A DNA stretch of 5,457 nucleotides from Gammaproteobacteria bacterium (lineage in GTDB: Bacteria > Pseudomonadota > Gammaproteobacteria > Steroidobacterales > Woeseiaceae), in contig DAOWGY010000206.1 in assembly GCA_030641695.1 (NCBI GenBank), positions 1 to 5,457 of the forward strand, read 5' to 3'. The position numbers and the translations under genes are program-made. Below the pieces are notes generated by a model, which was given only the letters and a program-made list of their open reading frames with translations, did not search any database and was not told the DNA's origin. Shown in pieces: positions 1 to 5,457 of this stretch (position 1 is the first letter of the stretch; each line of letters opens with the position of its first letter).

Positions 1-2
1 AT

Positions 3-1682
3 CAGCTGTATCATCGTGACCTGCCGTTGGTCGGTAAAGCCGTCGGTCGTCCGGTAACCACGGCCTTATTGAAAGGCCGGGCGAATTATCTTTGTGTTCA
101 TCGCCTCGACCAGATTGACGACATCGCACCTTCGCTCATTGACGACTACAACGAAGTGCGCGAGTGGCGCCACCGCACCGACAGTGGCGATCGCGCGGAA
201 TTGACCGACGTAACTGAGGATTCGCCGATCTGGCCGCTCGTCACATCGACGATCGACAACTGTCTTGGGCAGAAATGTCCACAGTACGCCGAGTGCCATG
301 TCGTCAAAGCACGACGTGCCGCGCAGGAGGCCGACCTTGTCGTCGTCAATCACCATTTGCTACTTGCTGACCTGGCGATGAAAGAGGGCGGCTTCGTCGA
401 ATTTTTGCCCGACGCCGAAGCCATCATTCTCGACGAGGCACACCAGATCCCCGACCTCGCGGTGCAGTTTTTCGGCGTCGCGCTCGGCAGCCGTGAGTTG
501 CAGCGGCTGGTCGACGAGGTTCAGGTCGCGACCTTGCCGTTCAGGCAGCCCGAATTGCAGCGCCGGATCACCAGGCTGGACACGGCCATCAAGGCGCTGC
601 GTGCGCAGGCACCACGTGAGGAAGGCCGGCACCAGCTCGAGGAGGTCATGCCCGATATGCGCGGGGCGCTTGACAGCCTCCGCGCAGCGCTCGGCGACCT
701 TGCGCAGGCGCTCGAGCAGATAAGCGACGGATCGGCCGATATCGGCAAGCTGCAAGAGCAACTGTTCGGAATCAGCGAGCGCCTGGCCTTGCTTGCGAAC
801 GACGACAGCTGGGACGGCTTGCGCTGGCTCGAGGTCAATCCGCGCAGCATCCGTATCAACCTGACGCCACTCGATGTGTCTGCAACCCTGGCGGGTTTGA
901 TCAACAACGGCCACCAGGCCTGGGTGTTCACCTCGGCGACGCTGGCGATTGGCGAGGACTTTACGCATTTTACCTCGCGCATGGGGCTCGGCCACACGAT
1001 CGGCCTGACCTTTCCAAGTCCCTATGCCCTTGAAGAAAACGGTCTCGTGTACTTGCCGCCGGGATTGCCGCAGCCGTCCGATTTCGGGCATACGGATGCC
1101 GTGCTGGAGGCCGTTGTGCCACTGTTCGAGTTCACTGGCGGCGGTGTTTTTTGTTTGTTCACGAGTCACCGGGCGCTCAACGCCGCGAGGAAGTGGTTCC
1201 GCGCGCACAAATCGTGCCTGGGCGCCCGCAAGCTGTTCGCCCAGGGAAGTGCGCCGCGCGACGATCTGCTGCGAAGATTTCGTGATGCTGGCAATGCCGT
1301 ATTGCTGGGTACCGGTAGTTTTTGGGAAGGCGTCGACGTGCGTGGCACGGCACTGACAATCGTCGCCATCGACAAGCTGCCGTTCGCATCGCCGGCAGAC
1401 CCCCTGATGATGGCGCGCCTGGAATTTATCCGCCGCGAAGGTGGCAACGGATTTGCTGAACACCAGTTACCACAGGCCGCACTCGCCATGAAGCAGGGCG
1501 CGGGTCGCCTGCTGCGAGATGACTCCGACTATGGCGTCATCGTCTTGTGCGACCCGAGGATCACGACGCGCAGTTACGGCAATACATTCCTGAAAATACT
1601 CGAACCGATGCCATCAACGTCGGCACTGGACGATGTCGAGCGATTTTTCGCCAGACACGAACGGTCGGGGGCCGTCGCATGA
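3..1682 (+). CDS. yoaA: YoaA/DinG-family iron-sulfur ATP-dependent DNA helicase, 5' partial
   Basis: This is the C-terminal 559 residues of an XPD/DinG-like superfamily 2 helicase, closest to E. coli YoaA. YoaA is a 5'-to-3' helicase that works with the HolC (chi) subunit of DNA polymerase III in repairing stalled forks. The reading frame is open to the left edge (QLYHRDLPLVGKAVGR), so the TTG at 27 is not a real start. About 80 residues, including the Walker A loop, lie outside the window. Counting from the codon at 27, four cysteines typical of the 4Fe-4S cluster are at residues 23, 79, 84 and 90 (YLC, then CLGQKC and CPQYAEC). The Walker B/DEAH box is at 136-139 (LDEAH), followed by a helical arch at about 160-260. 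Helicase domain 2 contains VFTSATL, SFWEGVDVRG and the arginine-finger motif VI QGAGRLLR at 490-497. No frameshift or missing motif is seen. The stop overlaps the next gene's start, and yoaA-tsaB adjacency is also found in E. coli. DinG proper is the alternative, but the match to YoaA is much closer. Confidence 0.95.
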   Translation, partial: QLYHRDLPLVGKAVGRPVTTALLKGRANYLCVHRLDQIDDIAPSLIDDYNEVREWRHRTDSGDRAELTDVTEDSPIWPLVTSTIDNCLGQKCPQYAECHVVKARRAAQEADLVVVNHHLLLADLAMKEGGFVEFLPDAEAIILDEAHQIPDLAVQFFGVALGSRELQRLVDEVQVATLPFRQPELQRRITRLDTAIKALRAQAPREEGRHQLEEVMPDMRGALDSLRAALGDLAQALEQISDGSADIGKLQEQLFGISERLALLANDDSWDGLRWLEVNPRSIRINLTPLDVSATLAGLINNGHQAWVFTSATLAIGEDFTHFTSRMGLGHTIGLTFPSPYALEENGLVYLPPGLPQPSDFGHTDAVLEAVVPLFEFTGGGVFCLFTSHRALNAARKWFRAHKSCLGARKLFAQGSAPRDDLLRRFRDAGNAVLLGTGSFWEGVDVRGTALTIVAIDKLPFASPADPLMMARLEFIRREGGNGFAEHQLPQAALAMKQGAGRLLRDDSDYGVIVLCDPRITTRSYGNTFLKILEPMPSTSALDDVERFFARHERSGAVA

Positions 1683-2374
1683 GCCTGCTGGCACTGGACA
1701 CCTCATCATTGGCCTGCTCGGTTGCCGTGCAGCTTGGTGACGATATCGTCGTACGTCACGAAGAGCAGGCGCGAGAGCACACGCGTTTGCTGGTACCCAT
1801 GATTTCCGGTCTGCTGCAGGAAACAGGCCTGTCGTTGCACGACCTGGACGCAATCGTTCTCGGCAACGGGCCAGGATCGTTCATCGGCATGCGCATTGCC
1901 GCCTCGGTGGCGCAGGGGCTGGCGTTCGGCGCGGGCATTCCCATTGTTCCGGTGTCTTCGATGCTGGCGGTCGCCGCCCGGGTCTCGGCCGAATGTGATG
2001 CCGGCGATGTCGTGGTGTGCCAGGACGCCCACATGAACGAGGTGTACCTGGGGCTGTATACGGTTGATGACGCGGGCTTGCCCGTGACGCTCGGCGAGGA
2101 GCGCTTGCATGACCAGTCGCCGATTCCCGAGTTACGCGACGACGCCGGGCGGTTTATCGCTGCCGGCTTTGGATGGCAGCGCTACCCGGCGCTGCACGAG
2201 GCGAACGCCCCATACTTACTGGCGACGAGCGAGGTGCTGCATCCGTCGGCCCGCTACCTGTTGCCTGCCGGTCGCGCGCTGCTGGCAAGTGGCGCTGCCG
2301 TTTCTCCGCAAGAGGTCACGCCGGCCTATGTTCGGCAAACAGTGGCACAAAAGCCGCCACGAGCACGACCGTAA
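1679..2374 (+). CDS. tsaB: TsaB, tRNA threonylcarbamoyladenosine (t6A37) biosynthesis protein
   Basis: TsaB (YeaZ) is the cytoplasmic partner of TsaD and TsaE. The complex transfers the threonylcarbamoyl group made by TsaC onto adenosine 37 of ANN-decoding tRNAs. TsaB is a scaffold with an ASKHA fold and is not the catalytic subunit. The predicted 231 residues equal the E. coli length. Visible family signatures are the N-terminal LALDTSSLACSVAV strand-loop-strand, EHTRLLVPMI near residue 40, GNGPGSFIGMRI at about 62-73, and DAHMNEVYLGLY near 120. The usual GPGSFTG reads GPGSFIG here, with Ile at position 69. I chose the ATG at 1679 because the protein then begins directly with the family N-terminus and overlaps the yoaA stop as ATGA. 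An in-frame upstream extension to 1547 is just read-through of yoaA. A weak G-rich Shine-Dalgarno (1667-1671) precedes the start, which fits translational coupling to yoaA. The C-terminal TPAYVRQTVAQK matches the conserved tail of the family. Confidence 0.95.
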   Translation: MSLLALDTSSLACSVAVQLGDDIVVRHEEQAREHTRLLVPMISGLLQETGLSLHDLDAIVLGNGPGSFIGMRIAASVAQGLAFGAGIPIVPVSSMLAVAARVSAECDAGDVVVCQDAHMNEVYLGLYTVDDAGLPVTLGEERLHDQSPIPELRDDAGRFIAAGFGWQRYPALHEANAPYLLATSEVLHPSARYLLPAGRALLASGAAVSPQEVTPAYVRQTVAQKPPRARP

Positions 2375-2395
2375 CAGTTCTGTAATTAAGAGAAG

Positions 2396-2424
2396 TTGAC
2401 GATCTCGTAGCAAATCTGTAAAGA
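2396..2424 (+). promoter_or_regulatory. Putative sigma70 promoter for the porin gene
   Basis: TTGACG at 2396-2401 matches five of six bases of the -35 consensus. A 17-bp spacer leads to TAAAGA at 2419-2424, a weak -10 with three of six matches. It lies in the relatively A+T-rich 79-bp gap between tsaB and the porin gene and points toward the latter, about 30 bp before its start codon. The placement is good but the -10 is poor. An activator may be required, or the gene may be partly read from the yoaA-tsaB transcript. No clear operator palindrome is seen in the gap. Confidence 0.4.
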
Positions 2425-2443
2425 ACTGGCGGCAGAAATGCCC

Positions 2444-2447
2444 GGAG
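2444..2447 (+). promoter_or_regulatory. Ribosome binding site of the porin gene
   Basis: GGAG lies six bases before the ATG at 2454 and supports that start. An out-of-frame ATG at 2449 (ATGAAATGA) has poorer spacing and terminates after two codons, so it is not the gene start. Confidence 0.7.
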
Positions 2448-2453
2448 TATGAA

Positions 2454-3755
2454 ATGAACCGATTATCTTTCCTGATGTTGGTCGTTAGCTTTGTCGTTTC
2501 GCCCACGGCGTTTGCCGCAATCAGCGACGCAGATTTCGAGCAGCTGCGCGAGCAGCTTGCAGCAGTGTCGCAACGGCTCGAGGAACTCGCCGCCGAAAAC
2601 GCGGAGTTGAGGCGTACACAGGATCAGTCTGCAACGCTTATTGCAGACGTTCAGACCAGCGTAGCGGAGGTCCAGGGAGCGGAAGCACCCGTTGCCAGGG
2701 AGAACTGGTCCGACCGGATTCGTCTCGACGGTGATTTCCGTTATCGCTATGAAAGCATCGATGCTGAGGGCAGTTCGACTCGACGGCGCAATCGAATCCG
2801 TGCGCGCAGCAATATCCGCGCCGACATGGCAGACAACGTCGAAGTGGGCTTCGGCCTTGCAACGGGTGGCGATGATCCGGTGTCGGCCAACCAGACATTG
2901 GGCGCTGGCGGCTCATCGAAAGACGTCTCACTGAACCTGGCTTACGCCGATTGGGAAGCACTGGACGGGCTGCACATGATCGGCGGAAAATTCAAGAATC
3001 CCCTGCTGCGGGTGGGCAAGCAGGCGCTCTTGTGGGACGGAGACTGGACTCCCGAAGGATTCGCTCTGAGCTACAAACGCGATTGGTACTTCGTTAACGC
3101 GATCGGCACATACCTCGAGAGCGACAGCAAGAAAAGCAACGACACCTTCAGTTGGGGCGCACAGTTCGGCGCGACCGGCGACTTCGGCGGAGCTAAAGTA
3201 ACAGGTGGTCTGGGCTATTACTCGATCAGGACCAAAGGCGAAAGCACGACATTCGGGGACCCGGCTGATCCCGGCGATTATTTCGGCAATACGGCGGTCG
3301 AAGCAGGTGGGCTACCGTGCGGATCTACCCCTGATACTTCCTGCGTCTATCTTTACGATTACTTGCTCGCGCAGGTTTTTGCAGAAGCTACTTTCGACGT
3401 TGGCGGTTGGCCGGCGGTCGTCTTTTTCGATTACGTGAACAACAGTGATCCATCCGACAACGATACGGGCTGGACCGTGGGCACCCGATTTGGTCAGGCG
3501 AAGGATCAGGGACAATTCCAAGTCTCATACTTTTACGCCGACAAGGAAGCCGACGCCATGCTGGGTCTGCTGACCGACTCGGACTTTGCCGGAGGTGGCT
3601 CCGACAACAACGGTCACTTCCTGAAGTTGAACTACGGCGTCAGTAAGGGCTGGACTATTGGTGCCCAGTATTTCATCAACGAAACTGACATCAGTTCAGG
3701 CAGCAAGAGTGACTATAATCGCCTCATGCTGGACGCGCAGTGGAAATGGAAGTAG
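2454..3755 (+). CDS. Putative outer-membrane porin, Porin_5-like, with N-terminal coiled coil
   Basis: The 433-residue protein is an exported beta-barrel channel by sequence character; its substrate cannot be told. A signal peptide covers residues 1-21 (hydrophobic core FLMLVVSFVV, cleavage after AFA). Residues about 28-73 form a coiled coil with core positions every seven residues (L31, V38, L45, L52, V66, V73, and L35, L42, N49, I63, V70), probably a periplasmic trimerisation stalk. The barrel starts near W85 (RIRLDGDFRYRYE) and continues as alternating aromatic and polar strands to the end. The stretch MIGGKFKNPLL followed by LLWDGDWTPEG at about residues 176-202 is characteristic of the putative-porin family I know as Porin_5 (assigned from memory of the pattern). 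There are exactly two cysteines, C289 and C297, in a Gly/Pro/Ser-rich segment likely to be an extracellular loop. The chain ends in QWKWK rather than the usual terminal aromatic residue. The gene has its own promoter candidate and RBS, and it is followed by dsbB with no visible terminator between. Confidence 0.85.
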   Translation: MNRLSFLMLVVSFVVSPTAFAAISDADFEQLREQLAAVSQRLEELAAENAELRRTQDQSATLIADVQTSVAEVQGAEAPVARENWSDRIRLDGDFRYRYESIDAEGSSTRRRNRIRARSNIRADMADNVEVGFGLATGGDDPVSANQTLGAGGSSKDVSLNLAYADWEALDGLHMIGGKFKNPLLRVGKQALLWDGDWTPEGFALSYKRDWYFVNAIGTYLESDSKKSNDTFSWGAQFGATGDFGGAKVTGGLGYYSIRTKGESTTFGDPADPGDYFGNTAVEAGGLPCGSTPDTSCVYLYDYLLAQVFAEATFDVGGWPAVVFFDYVNNSDPSDNDTGWTVGTRFGQAKDQGQFQVSYFYADKEADAMLGLLTDSDFAGGGSDNNGHFLKLNYGVSKGWTIGAQYFINETDISSGSKSDYNRLMLDAQWKWK

Positions 3756-3794
3756 CCGGGCAAACAGAATAGCATTGCTGATTCCACAGAGCTC

Positions 3795-3798
3795 GAGG
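3795..3798 (+). promoter_or_regulatory. Ribosome binding site of dsbB
   Basis: GAGG lies eight bases before the ATG at 3807 and supports that start. The remainder of the 51-bp gap after the porin gene (3756-3806) shows no convincing promoter or terminator hairpin. Confidence 0.55.
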
Positions 3799-3806
3799 CC
3801 AACTGA

Positions 3807-4304
3807 ATGTTGCAGACTAATCCGTCCAGACGTGTCCTGAATCTCGTCGGCTTTGCCGTTTGCGCGGGCCTCATGGGTTTTGCGCTGTATGCTCAGCATG
3901 TATTGCTGCTGCAACCTTGCCCGTTGTGCGTTCTGCAGCGTGTCGCGGTCATTTCGCTCGGCATCGTATTCCTGGTCGCGGCGTTGCATAACACCGCGGG
4001 CCTCGGCCGCATTATCTACGCCGTGTTACTGGGGCTGGCCGTTGCAGGCGGTGCGATCGTTGCGGGACGCCACGCCTGGTTGCAGCAGTTGCCACCCGAC
4101 CAGGTCCCCGCATGTGGCCCGGGGCTCGACTACATGCTGGAGACGTTTCCGCTCGGCGAAACAATGAAAATGGTGTTTTCGGGCTCCGGCGAGTGCGCGG
4201 AGGTCGTCTGGCAGTTCCTTGGATTGTCAATGCCGGCCTGGGTATTGCTCTGGCTGTTCGGCCTCGGTGCTGCCGGCGTCTGGAACAACGTCAGGCGCTT
4301 GTAG
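3807..4304 (+). CDS. dsbB: DsbB, disulfide bond formation protein (quinone-dependent DsbA oxidase)
   Basis: DsbB is an inner-membrane protein that reoxidises periplasmic DsbA and passes the electrons to ubiquinone or menaquinone. The 165-residue product has four hydrophobic segments at about 10-29, 42-60, 67-87 and 142-159. Both redox cysteine pairs are present: C38 and C41 (CPLC) in the first periplasmic loop, and C103 and C130 in the second (VPACGPG and SGECAEV). R45 just after CPLC corresponds to the quinone-interacting R48 of E. coli. The family motif SMPAW precedes the last membrane segment. A fifth cysteine, C19, lies in the first membrane helix and is probably not catalytic. The length is slightly below the E. 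coli 176, with the difference at the C-terminus. The TAG stop is part of the GTAG head of the REP cluster that starts at 4301. The gene may be co-transcribed with the upstream porin gene. Confidence 0.95.
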   Translation: MLQTNPSRRVLNLVGFAVCAGLMGFALYAQHVLLLQPCPLCVLQRVAVISLGIVFLVAALHNTAGLGRIIYAVLLGLAVAGGAIVAGRHAWLQQLPPDQVPACGPGLDYMLETFPLGETMKMVFSGSGECAEVVWQFLGLSMPAWVLLWLFGLGAAGVWNNVRRL

Positions 4305-4326
4305 GAGCGCTTCTGGAAGCGCGACC
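4301..4326 (+). repeat. REP unit 1 (GTAG head, plus orientation)
   Basis: GTAG at 4301-4304 is followed by the stem GCGCTTC (4307-4313) pairing with GAAGCGC (4316-4322) around TG. Because a two-base loop is too tight, the real hairpin is probably six pairs with a CTGG loop. The TAG of the head is the dsbB stop codon. Confidence 0.85.
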
Positions 4327-4352
4327 AATCGCGGTTCAAGAACCGCTCCAAC
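4327..4352 (-). repeat. REP unit 2 (GTTG head, inverted)
   Basis: The stem GCGGTTC (4331-4337) pairs with GAACCGC (4340-4346) around AA. One stem pair is flipped relative to units 1 and 3 on both sides, so pairing is kept. The dapE stop TGA (4336-4338, minus strand) lies at its centre. Confidence 0.85.
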
Positions 4353-5457
4353 AATCGCGCTTCGAGAAGCGCTCCAACAACAATAATTCGAGGATTCGCT
4401 GATACATCGACGTCAGCGTCGCCACGTCTTCGAGCCTGACGTGCTCATCGATCTTGTGGATCGAAGCGCTGACAGGCCCGAGTTCGACGACGTCGGTTCC
4501 CGCCGGCGAAATGAAGCGACCGTCCGACGTGCCACCGCCGGTCGATAGCTCGGGCGGAGTACCCGTATGCTGTCGCACGGCGTCGCTTACCGCATCGATG
4601 AGTTTGCCGGGCTGCGTCAGAAACGGCTCACCGGAGAGGTGCCAGTCCAGTTCGTAGTCGATGTCGTGGGCGTCAAGGATTGCTTGCACACGTTCCTTCA
4701 GACTGCTGTGATTCCACTCTGTCGAGTAGCGGAAATTAAAGCGCGCGGAGAGTGCGGCCGGAGTTACGTTCGGCGCGCCCACGCCGCTTTTGATATCGAC
4801 GACCTGGAAACTCGTCGGCGGAAAGAAGTCGTTGCCGTTGTCCCACTCGACCTCGTGCAATTCGGCGAGTACGGGGGCAAAGCGGCGTATCGGGTTGTCG
4901 GCCAGCTGTGGATAGGCGACGTGTCCCTGGGTACCTTTCACGTCGAGCATGCCGCTCAGCGATCCGCGCCGTCCTATGCGCACTACGTCGCCGATTTGCG
5001 CATGGCTCGATGGCTCGCCAATGACGCACCAGTCGATCTGTTCGTTGCGTTCAGCCAGGGCCTGCATCACCTTGAGCGTGCCATCGCGCGCTCGTCCTTC
5101 TTCGTCACTGGTGATGAGAAAAGCGATGCTCCCGGTGTGGTCGGGGTATTCCTGAACGAACTGCTCTACGGCGACAACCATGGCGGCAAGCCCGCTTTTC
5201 ATGTCGGCCGAACCGCGACCGTAGAGATGACCGTCACGAACCACGGGTTCGAAGGGATTCGATTGCCAGTCATCCGCGTTACCCGGCGGTACTACATCGG
5301 TATGTCCGGCGAAACAAAATACGGGCGAGTCCGTGCCGCGTCGAGCCCAGAGATTGGTGACGTCACCGAAGGTCATGGACTCGCACTCGAAGCCCGCGTC
5401 CCGCAGCCGTTCGGCGATCTGCTCCTGACATCCCGCGTCATCGGGCGTCACAGATCG
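4336..5457 (-). CDS. dapE: DapE, succinyl-diaminopimelate desuccinylase, 5' partial with REP-derived tail
   Basis: DapE is a cytoplasmic di-zinc M20-family hydrolase that converts N-succinyl-L,L-diaminopimelate to L,L-diaminopimelate and succinate, supplying lysine and peptidoglycan precursor. The frame is open to the window's right edge (RSVTPDDAGCQ). The GTG at 5451 is therefore not the start, and about 15 N-terminal residues are missing. Counting from the valine at 5451, the metal and catalytic residues are H50 (FAGHTDVVPPG), D83 (GRGSADMKSG), E117-E118 (TSDEEG), E146 (GEPSS) and H332 (IHKIDEHV). From my memory of E. coli DapE all are offset by 17 from its numbering, so no internal insertion or deletion separates them. 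The substrate-binding TGGGTSDGRF is also present. The family normally ends at about residue 358 (YQRILELLL). Here the frame runs on for 13 residues (LERFSKRDCWSGS) encoded by the inverted REP units and stops inside unit 2. It is convergent with dsbB, with 31 bp between stop codons. Confidence 0.95.
   Translation of the reverse strand, partial: RSVTPDDAGCQEQIAERLRDAGFECESMTFGDVTNLWARRGTDSPVFCFAGHTDVVPPGNADDWQSNPFEPVVRDGHLYGRGSADMKSGLAAMVVAVEQFVQEYPDHTGSIAFLITSDEEGRARDGTLKVMQALAERNEQIDWCVIGEPSSHAQIGDVVRIGRRGSLSGMLDVKGTQGHVAYPQLADNPIRRFAPVLAELHEVEWDNGNDFFPPTSFQVVDIKSGVGAPNVTPAALSARFNFRYSTEWNHSSLKERVQAILDAHDIDYELDWHLSGEPFLTQPGKLIDAVSDAVRQHTGTPPELSTGGGTSDGRFISPAGTDVVELGPVSASIHKIDEHVRLEDVATLTSMYQRILELLLLERFSKRDCWSGS
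4353..4378 (-). repeat. REP unit 3 (GTTG head, inverted)
   Basis: The stem GCGCTTC (4357-4363) pairs with GAAGCGC (4366-4372) around GA. The whole unit is translated as part of the dapE C-terminal extension. Confidence 0.85.

Larger units (their letters stand above)
4301..4378. repeat. Cluster of three contiguous 26-bp REP-type palindromic units
   Basis: Three 26-bp units abut without spacers: 4301-4326 (plus), 4327-4352 (inverted) and 4353-4378 (inverted). Each reads, in its own orientation, a GT(A/T)G head, GAGCG, then a 7-bp stem with a two-base centre, and ends in CGA plus two bases. The second and third units are 23/26 identical to each other; the first and third are 22/26 identical as inverted copies. 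This matches the GTAG-headed REP sequences known in many Gammaproteobacteria, which are thought to be spread by RAYT (TnpA-REP) transposases; no such gene is in the window. The opposed outer units give a REPIN-like arrangement and could fold as one long hairpin or as three short ones. The cluster covers the whole dsbB-dapE gap and both gene ends. It may act as a transcription or mRNA-stability barrier for the two convergent genes, although no U-tract follows the stems. Confidence 0.88.

Noticed and set aside
27..29. TTG as the start of the helicase gene
   Set aside because: The frame continues to the window edge with conserved YoaA sequence, and the Walker A region must lie further upstream.
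360..1463. A 367-codon minus-strand open frame antisense to yoaA
   Set aside because: It is the shadow of a high-G+C gene. The plus strand encodes an unmistakable helicase with all motifs, and the antisense product shows no recognisable domain.
1547..1678. N-terminal extension of tsaB to an upstream ATG
   Set aside because: The extra 44 residues lie wholly within yoaA and have no counterpart in TsaB; the ATG at 1679 gives the exact family length and N-terminus.
2449..2457. Minimal upstream open frame ATGAAATGA overlapping the porin start
   Set aside because: It is two codons long, poorly spaced from the GGAG, and easily explained by chance.
3756..3806. Promoter or terminator between the porin gene and dsbB
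   Set aside because: Only a very short AGCATTGCT self-complement is visible, and there are no convincing -35/-10 hexamers.
4301..4378. CRISPR array
   Set aside because: The 26-bp units are contiguous, without spacers, and one is inverted; this is REP structure.
4301..4378. Classical rho-independent terminator
   Set aside because: Several G+C-rich stems are present but none is followed by a T-run in either direction, so a terminator function is only possible, not supported.
5449..5451. GTG as the start of dapE
   Set aside because: Two more in-frame codons (R, S) match the conserved RPS-x-PDDAGCQ segment, so the gene continues past the window edge.

Overview
The window reads as an ordinary gammaproteobacterial chromosomal segment of moderately high G+C. 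Five protein genes lie almost end to end: the end of a YoaA-type helicase gene, tsaB, an outer-membrane porin gene and dsbB on the plus strand, then a convergent dapE on the minus strand. The YoaA, TsaB, DsbB and DapE proteins resemble their Escherichia coli counterparts along their length. The yoaA-tsaB adjacency is also found in E. coli. No phage, plasmid or transposase gene is visible. The genus cannot be named from this window, but a free-living, possibly marine or environmental, gammaproteobacterium is a reasonable guess.

Layout. Bases 3-1682 carry yoaA without its first roughly 80 codons. Its stop overlaps the tsaB start in an ATGA arrangement (1679-1682), so the two are probably translationally coupled. 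A 79-bp gap (2375-2453) holds a plausible sigma70 promoter and a good Shine-Dalgarno for a Porin_5-type porin (2454-3755). After a 51-bp gap with no visible terminator comes dsbB (3807-4304). dapE runs leftward from the window's right edge to 4336 and lacks about its first 15 codons.

The most unusual part is the dsbB/dapE junction. Bases 4301-4378 are three exactly contiguous 26-bp palindromic units of the REP (repetitive extragenic palindrome) type, one in plus orientation with a GTAG head and two inverted with GTTG heads. The cluster fills the whole space between the two stop codons and also runs into both genes. The GTAG head supplies the TAG stop of dsbB. The two inverted units encode about 13 extra residues at the DapE C-terminus and supply its TGA stop. 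The units differ by a compensated base-pair change, so the hairpin appears to be maintained.

Functionally the genes are mostly unrelated housekeeping genes: DNA repair helicase, tRNA t6A modification, outer-membrane permeability, periplasmic disulfide formation and lysine/diaminopimelate synthesis. One possible link is that the porin has exactly two cysteines, eight residues apart, and is followed by dsbB, the gene that reoxidises the periplasmic disulfide catalyst. I found no candidate for a wholly new multi-gene system here.
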